A stretch of 29,387 nt of DNA from Methanobacterium sp. UBA279 (GTDB taxonomy: Archaea; Methanobacteriota; Methanobacteria; Methanobacteriales; Methanobacteriaceae): positions 1 through 29,387 of the forward strand of contig DAQK01000014.1 in NCBI GenBank assembly GCA_002502855.1, given 5' to 3'. Position numbers and translations under genes: made by a program. Under the pieces are notes generated by a model that was given only the letters and a program-made list of their open reading frames with translations, ran no database searches and had not been told where the DNA came from. Of the stretch, positions 9,101 through 16,700 are shown piece after piece; the first letter of the stretch is position 1; each line of letters opens with the position of its first letter.

Positions 9101-9808
9101 GTGGACGTCGTAGTAACTTATATGTGGAACACCGTGAGAATCAACAACCAGGGAACTCCACTTACCTTCATCGGTGGCGGTACTGCCAATAGGCTCTACC
9201 GTCCAACCGGCACCGTTCCAGTATGCGTAAATAAACTTGTCCAAAACGTAATTATAGAAGCTCATATGGGGCTGGTCGTTAACAAGAACCAGATTAGTGC
9301 CGTAAGAGTCTCCACCACCATAAGTGTTACTCATCACATTCTGAATATGCCAACCAGAATCATCTTTATAAGCATACTTTACCTGGTTTTCGGTGAGGGA
9401 TTCGTAAGTGATATGTGGGTAGCCTGCCGAGTCAAGAGCAATAGAAGGGAATCTCCCTGTTTCCACCCGGCTTCCATCTACCAATTCATAATGCCAGCCC
9501 AGGCGATCCTGGTAAGCGTAGAACAGATGGGTATTTTGCGCAGTTGAAGTAGGTGAATTAAACTTTAAATAGGCTATATGGGGGTAACCCGATGAATCCA
9601 GAGCGATAGAGTTATACGTGTTATTTACATCTATAGGAGTGGTATTCCATGTACCGTTTACCGATAAAATATGTGTATTATTAGTTTTAGTGGCATTTGA
9701 AGTGGAGTCTGCTGCTGCTGCCGTATTGCAAAGGGCTAATGAGGAAATAAATATGATTGAGAACAGTATTAATAACAAATTCCTCTTGGATACTAAATTC
9801 TTTGTCAA
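6134..9808 (-). CDS. Anchored surface protein with seven-repeat propeller, CHB_HEX and DUF11-like domains
   Basis: Secreted protein of 1224 residues. A signal peptide (1-33, ending NTAAAA) is followed by seven repeats at about 60-395, each near a SIALDSxGYPHITY-type strand and a YAYxxxxGW strand, which suggests a seven-bladed beta-propeller. Five chitobiase-C-terminal-like modules follow (about 396-480, 483-565, 703-780, 783-860, 864-940; each with YYTLDGSDP and DPxGNWS). A distinct region lies at about 570-686, a DUF11-like beta domain at 968-1070, a Gly/Asn-rich linker at about 1090-1193 and a transmembrane anchor at 1199-1222. The start is TTG, chosen because GGAGGT lies seven bases upstream and the next residues form a perfect signal peptide. 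It lies upstream of the ExbB/DUF2149 genes on the same strand. A binding or adhesion role is inference. Confidence 0.82.
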   Translation of the reverse strand: MTKNLVSKRNLLLILFSIIFISSLALCNTAAAADSTSNATKTNNTHILSVNGTWNTTPIDVNNTYNSIALDSSGYPHIAYLKFNSPTSTAQNTHLFYAYQDRLGWHYELVDGSRVETGRFPSIALDSAGYPHITYESLTENQVKYAYKDDSGWHIQNVMSNTYGGGDSYGTNLVLVNDQPHMSFYNYVLDKFIYAYWNGAGWTVEPIGSTATDEGKWSSLVVDSHGVPHISYYDVHLGALFYAVRLGPNNWQTSIIDGNRSNSAGLWNSLKLDSSGNPSIIYGVYDTGILRYAHWNGVSWIIEQVVNTGPVTATQVVSGKLQFDKSGHPMVVYLDPTDNYLKFAYKEGSKWYTQIINAAEKSLVYFSFCLDKYGLPHTSYLNGNRRLKYANFVPKIPTVTAGPSGTYHNSPVNVTLSKDKYGNTIYYTLDGSDPRSSPTRITYNSPIHISKEGTTTIKFAASGDYSDWSDVVTKKYILDFNAPFVNSSPVAGNYNTIVKVVLSANEIASIYYTLDGSNPLNSSTKKKYTSPLLIKKEGIVNLTYAAVDQSGNWSGVYSKTYKLSFPSNSIKVSNNGTGSVNVVYYLTATLPDGQMIYKKFSNTLNLLQSLSLNLGKYPVGTKFNWIENIYNTAVTKSAINISNQFSSSNGGLYTQKVYMTNVPVYNLVYSIEEIELTANGIKARLITPPTKEPNTQAPTVSINPVGGNYNTTKTVILTVNDPDSIAYAYYTMDGSDPKEKGIRYSSPISINKNTILRYIAVDPEGNWSRQYTQTYTLYITAPIVHTTPSGGIYNSAKTVALTASNNANIYYTIDGSDPVNGTLYKNPITINKYTTLKYAAVDPTGNWSQKYIQTYTFDTTPPTVTANPVGGTYTAAQIVTLTSGDPTAIIYCTVDGSNPRVNGIVYASPITITNNISTLKYSALDPAGNWSPIYTQIYDAGDYVIGGQNPGPSSGFPGAFISVEVEPHVLHLGDTGTIHVTISNTGSVFFSEIKVLIPWPAGLTYLSRSGGGISNIQWDTVTGIWYPGNMRPESRGQTKNLWIYFKVTDPKLEGKSLKINASFIQIKYINSNGTVIDLGGKIASAIPDEITVSSSNDGNNGGTDDGNGGDENGNGNTPVSGTGFVPYAMIPGIIITGGDIPGIGGDIIGNSPTGNSITGNNPIGIFQSPGGELGGSGDSGGGKSYEVHENSTKNKTPITTADYILGLLVVTALIAGGCIYGLKK

Positions 9809-10139
9809 ATTATTAACCTCCGTTTTTAACCGATAACCACGTCTTAACCAGCTCCAGCATAAACAACCTATTTAAATTTTGAAATTTATTGTAGTTATAA
9901 TGATACTTTTTATTAGATAAGTAACCAAAATCGGTTGTATATCCTATATGCAGTGAGCTTCTTAAATGGAAGATTACAGAATCAATTTTTACAGCATCTA
10001 TCGTTACAAGATCAATAAAAGTAGATTTTTACAATAGGTATATATATACATATCGACTTCAATTTTGCCTGATAAAAAAACTTATGAAAAAGATAATATA
10101 ATCAAGATCTTATGGAAGAAATTAGGATTAGAAATAAAA
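9809..10139. other. Intergenic region upstream of the surface protein gene
   Basis: This stretch of 331 bases is AT-rich and has no convincing gene. On the minus strand a TATA-like TTTAAATA lies near 9871-9880, about 65 bases before the TTG start, and may be the main promoter of the surface protein. The more distant site at 10032-10055 resembles the tupA/fwdH palindrome. No clear terminator for the 10140 gene is visible. Confidence 0.5.
10032..10055 (-). promoter_or_regulatory. tup-like 24-bp site upstream of the 1224-residue surface protein
   Basis: On the minus strand it begins CGATATGT, continues ATATATATAC and ends CTATTG, matching the fwdH site in about 20 of 24 positions; the left arm is intact and the right arm degenerate. 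It is about 225 bases from the surface protein start, so it would give a long leader or serve an undetected transcript. AT-rich archaeal DNA makes chance TATA-like matches common, so the left arm CGATATGT is the informative part. Confidence 0.35.
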
Positions 10140-10571
10140 CTATCTCTTGAAGAAAACCAAATTGACAGCTGCAGCCCCTATGACGAGAATTACAACTCCA
10201 AGTAACCAAAATAGCCCATTACCTTCAGTAAAACCAGTGCTGTTTGTAGTATTATTAGCGGTTGTATTGTTAGTGCTGTTGTTGGACTGACCTGCACCTT
10301 GGCTTCCTGTTTCATCTCCTGTTGCTTGTGTACTTCCACTTCCGGTGCTGCTTCCATCTCCACTACTTCCAGTGCTACTAGATCCGGTGCTACTTCCACT
10401 TCCAGAACTGCTACCACTTTGGCTTCCAGTTCCCTGTCCTTGATGGCCTCCACTTCCGCCTCCAATTCCTTGTCCGCCTCCAGTTCCAGGACCTCCTGGG
10501 GCATAGGCATAGATGGGGGCGGCCGAGATAATAAGAATGATGGCTATCAAAGCAACGTATTTGATGTTCAT
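10140..10571 (-). CDS. Ser/Gly/Thr-rich membrane-anchored surface miniprotein
   Basis: Protein of 143 residues with a signal peptide (1-22, ending PIYAYA), a low-complexity middle at 24-95 composed almost only of Gly, Ser, Thr and Gln, then an Asn/Thr segment with several NxT/NxS sequons (about 97-115) and a C-terminal transmembrane helix (about 121-140) ending FFKR. The sequons are likely sites for archaeal N-glycosylation. The design is that of a flexible glycosylated stalk on the outer face of the membrane. The start follows GGTGA at seven bases. I recognise no family. The Gly/Ser codons form a strongly biased repeat tract, so length may vary between strains. Confidence 0.72.
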   Translation of the reverse strand: MNIKYVALIAIILIISAAPIYAYAPGGPGTGGGQGIGGGSGGHQGQGTGSQSGSSSGSGSSTGSSSTGSSGDGSSTGSGSTQATGDETGSQGAGQSNNSTNNTTANNTTNSTGFTEGNGLFWLLGVVILVIGAAAVNLVFFKR

Positions 10572-10985
10572 AGGAATTCACCAAATTTTTTTTACATTAA
10601 TGCTTATAATTTCTGGCTAATATCTTATAGCTAATATAATATGATAATTTTTTAGACAATATGTTGTTTACTTCATGTCATATATAAATTGTTCAAGCAA
10701 TGAATTAACAATAAATACACGTTGGGACAATCTGTTTCCGTTAATTCCCGATTAAATTGTTCTGATTTAATTTTAAATATATAAAATCGGATTTGTAAAC
10801 GTTCAAGAATATTTTTAGGAATTATATTTAATATAAATTCTTTTAATTCTTTTTTAAAATCTCATATGTAATTTCAAAATCGATTCAATATGTTTATTAA
10901 AGCAAGTCATGATATTATTCATATAGTCTCTAAAAGTTAGGAAACTCATATTGAATCATCCATTATTTCATGTAGGTGAAATTGA
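10572..10985. other. AT-rich divergent intergenic region
   Basis: These 414 bases separate the divergent stalk protein and ABC importer genes. No open frame looks coding. A TATA-like TTTATTAAA at 10893-10901 is about 90 bases before the importer start. The sequence is very AT-rich, with several TTTTAATTCTTTT-like tracts near 10835-10860 that could act as terminators or bent DNA. Confidence 0.5.
10886..10909 (+). promoter_or_regulatory. Weak tup-like site / promoter of the FecCD-type importer
   Basis: The plus strand reads CAATATGTTTATTAAAGC and then AAGTCA, agreeing with the fwdH site in about 17 of 24 positions, mainly ATATGTTTAT and a degenerate right arm. TTTATTAAA is a credible TATA box. 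The outer CG pair of the palindrome is missing, so operator status is doubtful. Confidence 0.25.
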
Positions 10986-12059
10986 ATGAAACAAAGACAA
11001 AGAACAACTATCTTGATAACATTCACAGTAATAGCCATTCTAATCGTGATTGGAACGTACACAAACTACAACGGTTCAGAATTTAGCCCCAAAACCCAGA
11101 TCATAGACATGGCTGGCCGAAACGTTTCTGTATCTACTAATCCGGGCAGCGTGGCATCAATCACTTTCTCCGCCACCTTACAGATCTACATGCTGGCACC
11201 GGACAAATTGTTGGGCTGGAATTCTGAACTCGCCCCTGAACAAAAACGTTACATTCCTGCCAAATATCAGAATCTCCCAGTAGTCGGAGGTGGAAAACAG
11301 GATGCCAATTACGAATCGTTCCTGACCCTCAATCCAGACGTGATATTCACCGGTCATGCAGAATCCGATGGTTCCATTGATAAAATCCAGCAGAAATTTG
11401 GCGAAGTCCCTGTGGTAGATGTAGAAGACGACAACAACATCAACAACATCATACCCTCCATTAAGTTCACGGGAGATGTTCTGGGAGAACAAAAGAAAGC
11501 AGATGAACTGATAACATTCTACAATAATGTATCCAGCCAAGTTAATACCACTGTATCTAAGATACCTGAAAACGAAAAAAAGAGAGTCTACTATGCCCGT
11601 GACCCAACGGGTTTACAAACGGATCCAGATGGAGGCAGTCATACCAAACTAATTCAGATGTGTGGAGGAGTGAACGTGGTTAATGTGCCTCTGACCAAGG
11701 GAAGTGCACAGGTTTCCATGGAACAGGTTTTAGAATGGAACCCTGATGTCATCATAGCCAGCGATCCAACCTTTTACCAGAAAGTGTTCTCCGATCCCGT
11801 ATGGCAGAACGTTAAGGCAGTTAAAGATAAACAAGTATATTTAGCACCTAACTCCCCCTTCAACTGGTTTGAAGGCCCACCAGGAGTTAACAGTATCATA
11901 GGAATACCTTGGACTGCTAAGGTGTTGTATCCAGATCGATTTAAAGATATGGATATAAAAAATCTAACCAAATACTTCTACTCCAACTTCTACCACTATG
12001 ACCTATCAGACCAAGAAGTCTCCGATATGCTGAGCTCTTCCGGACTGAAAGAATTTTAA
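10986..12059 (+). CDS. ABC importer substrate-binding protein, FecCD/BtuF type
   Basis: Extracytoplasmic binding protein of 357 residues with an N-terminal membrane anchor (residues 8-27). The remainder is a periplasmic-binding-protein type III fold: DMAGRNVSVSTNPGSVASI begins the first lobe, FLTLNPDVIF and VLEWNPDVIIAS are the paired strands seen in siderophore/cobalamin/MolA binding proteins, and a FNWFEGPPGVNSIIGIPW segment near 296-313 is a common ending of the second lobe. The start is supported by AGGTGA eight bases upstream. The permease and ATPase genes follow. Substrates of this class include iron-siderophores, haem, cobalamin and molybdate/tungstate (MolA of Haemophilus). The surrounding Mo/W genes make the last option worth testing, but sequence does not decide it. 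The last codons are partly repeated after the stop. Confidence 0.82.
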   Translation: MKQRQRTTILITFTVIAILIVIGTYTNYNGSEFSPKTQIIDMAGRNVSVSTNPGSVASITFSATLQIYMLAPDKLLGWNSELAPEQKRYIPAKYQNLPVVGGGKQDANYESFLTLNPDVIFTGHAESDGSIDKIQQKFGEVPVVDVEDDNNINNIIPSIKFTGDVLGEQKKADELITFYNNVSSQVNTTVSKIPENEKKRVYYARDPTGLQTDPDGGSHTKLIQMCGGVNVVNVPLTKGSAQVSMEQVLEWNPDVIIASDPTFYQKVFSDPVWQNVKAVKDKQVYLAPNSPFNWFEGPPGVNSIIGIPWTAKVLYPDRFKDMDIKNLTKYFYSNFYHYDLSDQEVSDMLSSSGLKEF

Positions 12060-12091
12060 ATTTAACCAGACTGAAAGAATTCTAAATTTAA
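12043..12091 (+). repeat. 26-bp tandem duplication spanning the stop codon
   Basis: A 23-base unit beginning GACTGAAAGAATT and ending AAATTTAA occurs at 12043-12065 and again at 12069-12091 with one difference. The first copy contains the final codons and stop of the binding-protein gene; the second is untranslated. It looks like a slipped-strand duplication. Confidence 0.8.
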
Positions 12092-12118
12092 TATATTTTA
12101 TTGAAAGGTTGTTTTACA

Positions 12119-13186
12119 TTGATTAAAACTATAAAATTGAAAATCACCGATGTACTGGGAAATATTAGTAATAAATTCACCGCCCATAACATATCAGTAA
12201 CAATTTTACTAATAATTCCTCTAGTGTTACTATTTTTATTCTCCTTTCTTATAGGGAGATATCCTGTATCCCCACTTGATGTAATCACGGCGTTATACGC
12301 TAAGTTTTTACCAGCGAACTATTCGATATCACCTTCATTGGATACCATAATTTTCCAAATAAGATTACCCCGGATAATAGCTGCCATGATGGTGGGTGCA
12401 GCCTTATCTGTAGCGGGAGCTTCTTTTCAGGGGTTGTTTAGAAATCCGCTGGTAGCTCCTGATAAACTGGGTGTCACAGCCGGTGCAGGGTTTGGAGCTG
12501 CCCTGGCTATTTTATTATCATTAGGCGGATTGATGATACAGATTTCTGCATTCATCGGTGGTTTAGTAGCGGTTACCTTAACTTACCTTTTCAGCAAAAC
12601 TTTCAAAGGCACATCTATGCTCACTTTGGTGCTTTGTGGTATAGCTGTCGAATCTTTCTTTGCAGCACTTATTGCACTTTCCAAATATGTTGCCGATCCC
12701 TTCCAACAATTACCAACCATTGTTTTTTGGCTTATGGGGAGTTTAGCCGCGGTAACCAACCAAGATCTGCTTTTGATGGGTCCTCCCATAATAATAGGGA
12801 TTATAATTCTTTTATTGATAAGGTGGAGGATAAATGTTCTTTCCATGGGGGAGGAAGAAGCTCAAAGCATGGGTGTGAATATAAAATCCTTACAGGCCAT
12901 TATAATTGTAAGTTGCACGGTGATAACCGCGTCTGCTGTGGGTATATGTGGTATTATTGGATGGATTGGACTTGTAATACCCCATGTAGCAAGGATGATT
13001 GTAGGTCCTGATCATAAGGTGCTTTTACCGGCCAGTATTATTCTGGGTGCATTTTTCCTTTTACTGATAGACGATGTATCGAGGACAATGATTTCTGTGG
13101 AGATTCCTCTGGGAATATTAACCGCAATTATAGGTGCTCCCTTCTTTTTATACCTCTTATCTAAGAGTAAAGAGGTGTGGGCATGA
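12119..13186 (+). CDS. ABC importer permease, FecCD/BtuC family
   Basis: Polytopic membrane protein of about 355 residues with roughly nine or ten helices. Family signatures include RLPRIIAAMMVGAALSVAGA, FQGLFRNPLVAPDKLGVTAG and GICGIIGWIGLVIPHVARMI. It forms the homodimeric channel for the preceding binding protein. A TTG at 12119 is preferred because AAAGG lies about ten bases upstream and the predicted N-terminus is then short and basic; an in-frame TTG at 12101 would add six residues but lacks an SD. The gene overlaps the ATPase start by four bases (ATGA), showing translational coupling. Confidence 0.85.
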   Translation: MIKTIKLKITDVLGNISNKFTAHNISVTILLIIPLVLLFLFSFLIGRYPVSPLDVITALYAKFLPANYSISPSLDTIIFQIRLPRIIAAMMVGAALSVAGASFQGLFRNPLVAPDKLGVTAGAGFGAALAILLSLGGLMIQISAFIGGLVAVTLTYLFSKTFKGTSMLTLVLCGIAVESFFAALIALSKYVADPFQQLPTIVFWLMGSLAAVTNQDLLLMGPPIIIGIIILLLIRWRINVLSMGEEEAQSMGVNIKSLQAIIIVSCTVITASAVGICGIIGWIGLVIPHVARMIVGPDHKVLLPASIILGAFFLLLIDDVSRTMISVEIPLGILTAIIGAPFFLYLLSKSKEVWA

Positions 13187-13962
13187 GTTCTATAATAGAG
13201 ATAATCGATGCCAGTTTTTCATACGATGGCTATAATAAAATCTTTGAAGGCATCAATTTTTCGGTTGAAAAGGGCGATATTTTCTGTATACTTGGAGCTA
13301 ACGGTACCGGAAAAACTACATTGATTAAATGCTTGAACAGACTTATGGAACTGGACAGTGGTAAGGTCTTGTTGAACAACCAAGATATCTATTCCCTATC
13401 TCATTCAGAAATTGCCAAGAATATAGGGTACATTCCCCAGATCCATAATTCTACATTCCCATTCAGTGTGTTTGACGTAGTTTTAATGGGAAGAGCACCC
13501 CACCTGGACCTATTTGAATCCCCCGGAGAAGAAGATTTCAAAATAGCAGAAAAGTCTCTTGAATCACTTAACATATCCTACCTGAAAGATAAACCTTACA
13601 CCGAAATCAGTGGTGGTGAGCGGCAGCTAGTATTTATTGCCCTTGTCCTGACTCAGGAACCAAGCGTTTTGCTACTGGACGAGCCCACCTCCCACCTGGA
13701 CTTCGGGAACCAGATACGCACCCTGAACATCATAGAAAAATTATCTAAAAAAGGACTTTCCGTTGTGATGTCATCCCATTTCCCTGATCAGGCCTTTATA
13801 TCCGCTAATAAGGTGGCGATAATGAGGGATAAAAATTTTATTGACATGGGCACCCCCGAAGAGGTTATCACAGAGCAAAATATGGCGAAAACCTACGGCA
13901 TACATGTAAAAATTGTAGATATTGGAGATAGGGTGGCTTGTGTTCCTTTGAAGATTAAATGA
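13183..13962 (+). CDS. ABC importer ATP-binding protein, FecE/BtuD family
   Basis: ATPase of about 259 residues that powers the FecCD-type importer. It shows Walker A GANGTGKTT near residues 36-44, signature SGGERQL near 137-143, Walker B VLLLDEPTSHLD near 157-168 and a switch-region SSHFPD near 192-197 (His present). There is no C-terminal regulatory domain, unlike TupC. ATG at 13183 is chosen over GTG at 13177 because it overlaps the permease stop as ATGA and has GAGGTG seven bases upstream. Only about 270 bases follow before the next gene and no strong terminator is seen. Confidence 0.88.
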   Translation: MSSIIEIIDASFSYDGYNKIFEGINFSVEKGDIFCILGANGTGKTTLIKCLNRLMELDSGKVLLNNQDIYSLSHSEIAKNIGYIPQIHNSTFPFSVFDVVLMGRAPHLDLFESPGEEDFKIAEKSLESLNISYLKDKPYTEISGGERQLVFIALVLTQEPSVLLLDEPTSHLDFGNQIRTLNIIEKLSKKGLSVVMSSHFPDQAFISANKVAIMRDKNFIDMGTPEEVITEQNMAKTYGIHVKIVDIGDRVACVPLKIK

Positions 13963-14044
13963 GCTGTACTCGTTCTACTTAATAAACATCTCAGATTAAG
14001 ATAAATTTCTCCTATTTTGGAAATATGATACCAATAAGTATAAT

Positions 14045-14068
14045 CGATATGTATAAATAAATGTCTCG
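14045..14068 (+). promoter_or_regulatory. tup-like 24-bp site upstream of the 754-residue secreted protein
   Basis: The plus strand begins CGATATGT, has a TATA-like ATAAATA, and ends CTCG, the same 24-base spacing between outer CG dinucleotides as the fwdH site; about 17 of 24 positions agree and the right arm is poor. It lies about 165 bases before the ATG at 14235. A second AT-rich TATTTAAAA near 14199 is too close to the start to be a good promoter. Confidence 0.35.
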
Positions 14069-14234
14069 GAGTATTGTTATGCATGGATCTTAATTCGATC
14101 TAAAATATTAACAGAATAGGAGGTAGAGGTATTAATGTTTGTTTATTGATATAAAGAGATTTAATAGTTTTTGACATATTTTTACTGAATTTTCACGAGT
14201 ATTTAAAAAATTATTGAAATAGAGGGAGGTTAAA

Positions 14235-16499
14235 ATGAAAAAATATGCAATATTATTAGTGCTAATTTGTGCTATGGTCCTGAGTTTTTGTGGTAATGTG
14301 ACTGCAGTCGACATGAACACGACTCAATTGCCGAGCAATCGGCACATATTCATTGATGTGGCCAATGATGATGGAATAAAGTACAACTATGATGCTGCAG
14401 TGTACGGCGGTCCAAATGGCACATATTACATTAAGGCAGATAGTGGTGGGCTCAACGAACTACACATCTCCAACTCTAGCGATACAAGCGAGACGTTTGG
14501 TCAAGTGACCGCCATAGATTCTAAATCTACAAATTCATCCGGAGTATTTTATATCACTTATACTGGTGGTCGGGGATGGCACGATGAGAATATTCTCTTG
14601 TTATCCGTGAAAGGACCGATACCAGACGATTTTACTTTGCATATCACGGCAACGGGATACACTTGGACACCCACTGGAGCCTTCCCCCTGGAATATGAGC
14701 ACGGAGTGCATCTAAACGAGACTTTCACCATAGCTGACTTCTTGTACGGGCCACAGACCGCAAAACCGGGTCCTGGACCCTTAGACGTGTGGACCATACC
14801 TCTGTACTATGGCCAAGATATAAACGATAATTCAACAGCACAATACCTAATGTTTATAGATCTCTACAATGGGGTTTTGAAATACACAACCCCTGATCTG
14901 ATAGACAATGGAGCCATAAAAATTGAGTACAGGTTTACCAACTTAACTACCAATGCAGCATTTAATGTATACGGCTGGACCTACGGCGCAGCCCAGGGTC
15001 AAGGGATAAGCTGGACCAACCGCGTCGACAACGGAAATCTAGCTGGTTCAAGCGGTTATTCTGTCAGCTACGATCCAGTAACACCGGTTGCAGACTTCGC
15101 TGCGGATGTTGTTAGCGGTGTTGGATCTTTAACTGTTCACTTTACAGACGCATCCCTTAACTACCCCACTTCATGGGCTTGGGATTTCGATAATGATGGT
15201 GTAATAGACAGCACTGATCAGGATCCTAGTTGGACTTACCTTAGTCCTGGAACTTATTCTGTAGTTTTAACTGTGAGTAATGCTGCTGGTAACGATACCA
15301 TGACTAAAACCGGATATATTAATGTCTTTAATGACACTCAGCCCAATGTGACTGCGACTCCGGATTCTGGTAAGTATAAGGGCAGTCAGAATGTGACCTT
15401 GATTAGTGATCAGTCTGATGCTACAATTTATTATACTACTGATGGTAGTGATCCGACAGATGACAGTAACAATAATAGGGTTCCTTATTCAGGTCCAATT
15501 CCTATAACCAGTACAACTAACTTGCAGTTTGCTGCGGTGAATACTGGAGGGGTTTGGAGTCAGAGGTACTCGAAAAATTATGTTATAGATGCTGTTACTC
15601 CGAGTGTGATTAATGTTGATCCTGCTAAAAATGCTGTGGTTAGGGCTGATAAGGTGATTAAGGTTACCTTTAATGAAGCAATTAAGGCCGGTAGTTTGTG
15701 GATTGACCTTAAAAACAGTAATGGGACTTTAGTTCCAGTGACAACAAGTATCAACGGCAATACTTTGACTATTACTCCAAAAAATCTTTTAGTAAATGGG
15801 AAGTATAGTTTGGCTTTGCATACTGGTTGTGTGGCTGATTTAGTTGGTAATGCTTTAGCATTGTATTCTACCAGTTTCAGTGTGGATGCTGTGGCACCTA
15901 AAGTAGCTAATTTTGATCCGGCTAATAAAGTTACGAATGTCTCTGCTGGTAAGGTTATTAAGGTGACCTTTAGTGAGAATATCAAAGCTGGCTCACTTTG
16001 GATTGAGTTGTTAAACAGTGCCAAAAAGGCCGTACCAGTTAATATCACCATTAATGGTAATATTTTAACGGTTGATCCTAAGAGTAACCTGGCCGAATCT
16101 CTCTACACGCTATGTATTCACACTGGCGCAGTTACAGACTTGGCAGGCAACCCGGTGGCTTTGAAATCCAGTAAATTCAGTGTGGGAACTTCACCTGTGA
16201 TGTCTAAAGTGGATCCAGCCAACGGTGCGACTAGAGTTGCCAGGAATAAGAACATGGCAGTGACTTTTAATGAGTCCATTAAAAAAGGAAGTAACTGTTG
16301 GGTCGAATTGAAAGCCAGTAACGGAACCAAGATAGCTGTGACCACCAGCACCAGTGGGAAAGTGTTAACCATAGCCCACACAGCAAAACTAAGAGCAAAC
16401 ACCAGATACAGCTTAATTATCCATACCGGTGCAGTTACTGATCTGGCAGGAAATCCCGTGGCAGTAAGGTCATTCACCTTCACCACAGGCAATACTTAA
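14235..16499 (+). CDS. Secreted PKD/CHB_HEX/Ig-like (Big_5) repeat protein
   Basis: Secreted protein of 754 residues. The signal peptide (about 1-25) is followed by a methanogen N-terminal domain (26-280; YYIKAD, GGLNELHISN, GPQTAKPGPG), a PKD domain (283-365; SWAWDFDNDG), one chitobiase-C-terminal-like module (about 369-452; YYTTDGSDP) and three Big_5-type Ig-like modules (456-549, 554-652, 654-754; each with VDPAN-, VTFNE- and HTGAVTDLAGN-type motifs). No C-terminal membrane helix or pseudomurein-binding repeat is visible, so retention at the surface is unexplained. The start follows GGGAGGT. It shares its N-terminal architecture, and an identical 26-base stretch (14313-14338), with the next gene. 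Ligand binding or adhesion is a guess. Confidence 0.82.
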   Translation: MKKYAILLVLICAMVLSFCGNVTAVDMNTTQLPSNRHIFIDVANDDGIKYNYDAAVYGGPNGTYYIKADSGGLNELHISNSSDTSETFGQVTAIDSKSTNSSGVFYITYTGGRGWHDENILLLSVKGPIPDDFTLHITATGYTWTPTGAFPLEYEHGVHLNETFTIADFLYGPQTAKPGPGPLDVWTIPLYYGQDINDNSTAQYLMFIDLYNGVLKYTTPDLIDNGAIKIEYRFTNLTTNAAFNVYGWTYGAAQGQGISWTNRVDNGNLAGSSGYSVSYDPVTPVADFAADVVSGVGSLTVHFTDASLNYPTSWAWDFDNDGVIDSTDQDPSWTYLSPGTYSVVLTVSNAAGNDTMTKTGYINVFNDTQPNVTATPDSGKYKGSQNVTLISDQSDATIYYTTDGSDPTDDSNNNRVPYSGPIPITSTTNLQFAAVNTGGVWSQRYSKNYVIDAVTPSVINVDPAKNAVVRADKVIKVTFNEAIKAGSLWIDLKNSNGTLVPVTTSINGNTLTITPKNLLVNGKYSLALHTGCVADLVGNALALYSTSFSVDAVAPKVANFDPANKVTNVSAGKVIKVTFSENIKAGSLWIELLNSAKKAVPVNITINGNILTVDPKSNLAESLYTLCIHTGAVTDLAGNPVALKSSKFSVGTSPVMSKVDPANGATRVARNKNMAVTFNESIKKGSNCWVELKASNGTKIAVTTSTSGKVLTIAHTAKLRANTRYSLIIHTGAVTDLAGNPVAVRSFTFTTGNT

Positions 16500-16527
16500 A
16501 ATTTCCACCTTTTTTCTTTTTTTTGAT
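16500..16527 (+). terminator. T-tract terminator after the 754-residue gene
   Basis: CCACC is followed by TTTTTTCTTTTTTTT directly behind the stop codon. T-rich tracts of this kind end transcription in archaea without a hairpin. Confidence 0.6.
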
Positions 16528-16616
16528 GAATTACTAATTTTGAATGAATTATTAGATATGCAATCAAATTCTCTTCGTTATATAATTAACAATAATTATT
16601 ATTTCATACCAAAATA

Positions 16617-16640
16617 CGATACGTTTATATTCCCACATCG
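16617..16640 (+). promoter_or_regulatory. tup-like 24-bp site / promoter of the 1308-residue secreted protein
   Basis: The plus strand begins CGATACGTTTATAT and ends CACATCG, agreeing with the fwdH site in about 19 of 24 positions, including both outer CGAT/ATCG ends. TTTATAT serves as the TATA box, about 75 bases before the ATG at 16701, leaving a leader of roughly 45-50 bases. The centre of the right half is not symmetric. Confidence 0.45.
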
Positions 16641-16700
16641 AATAGTATTAAGTATCAATGCTTATTCAATTCATTTAGCTAATAAGAGAGGAGTATAAAG

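Noticed and set aside
10190..10634. Overlapping alternate frames over the Ser/Gly gene
   Set aside because: They arise from the repetitive codons; only the frame with signal peptide, sequons, anchor and SD makes sense.
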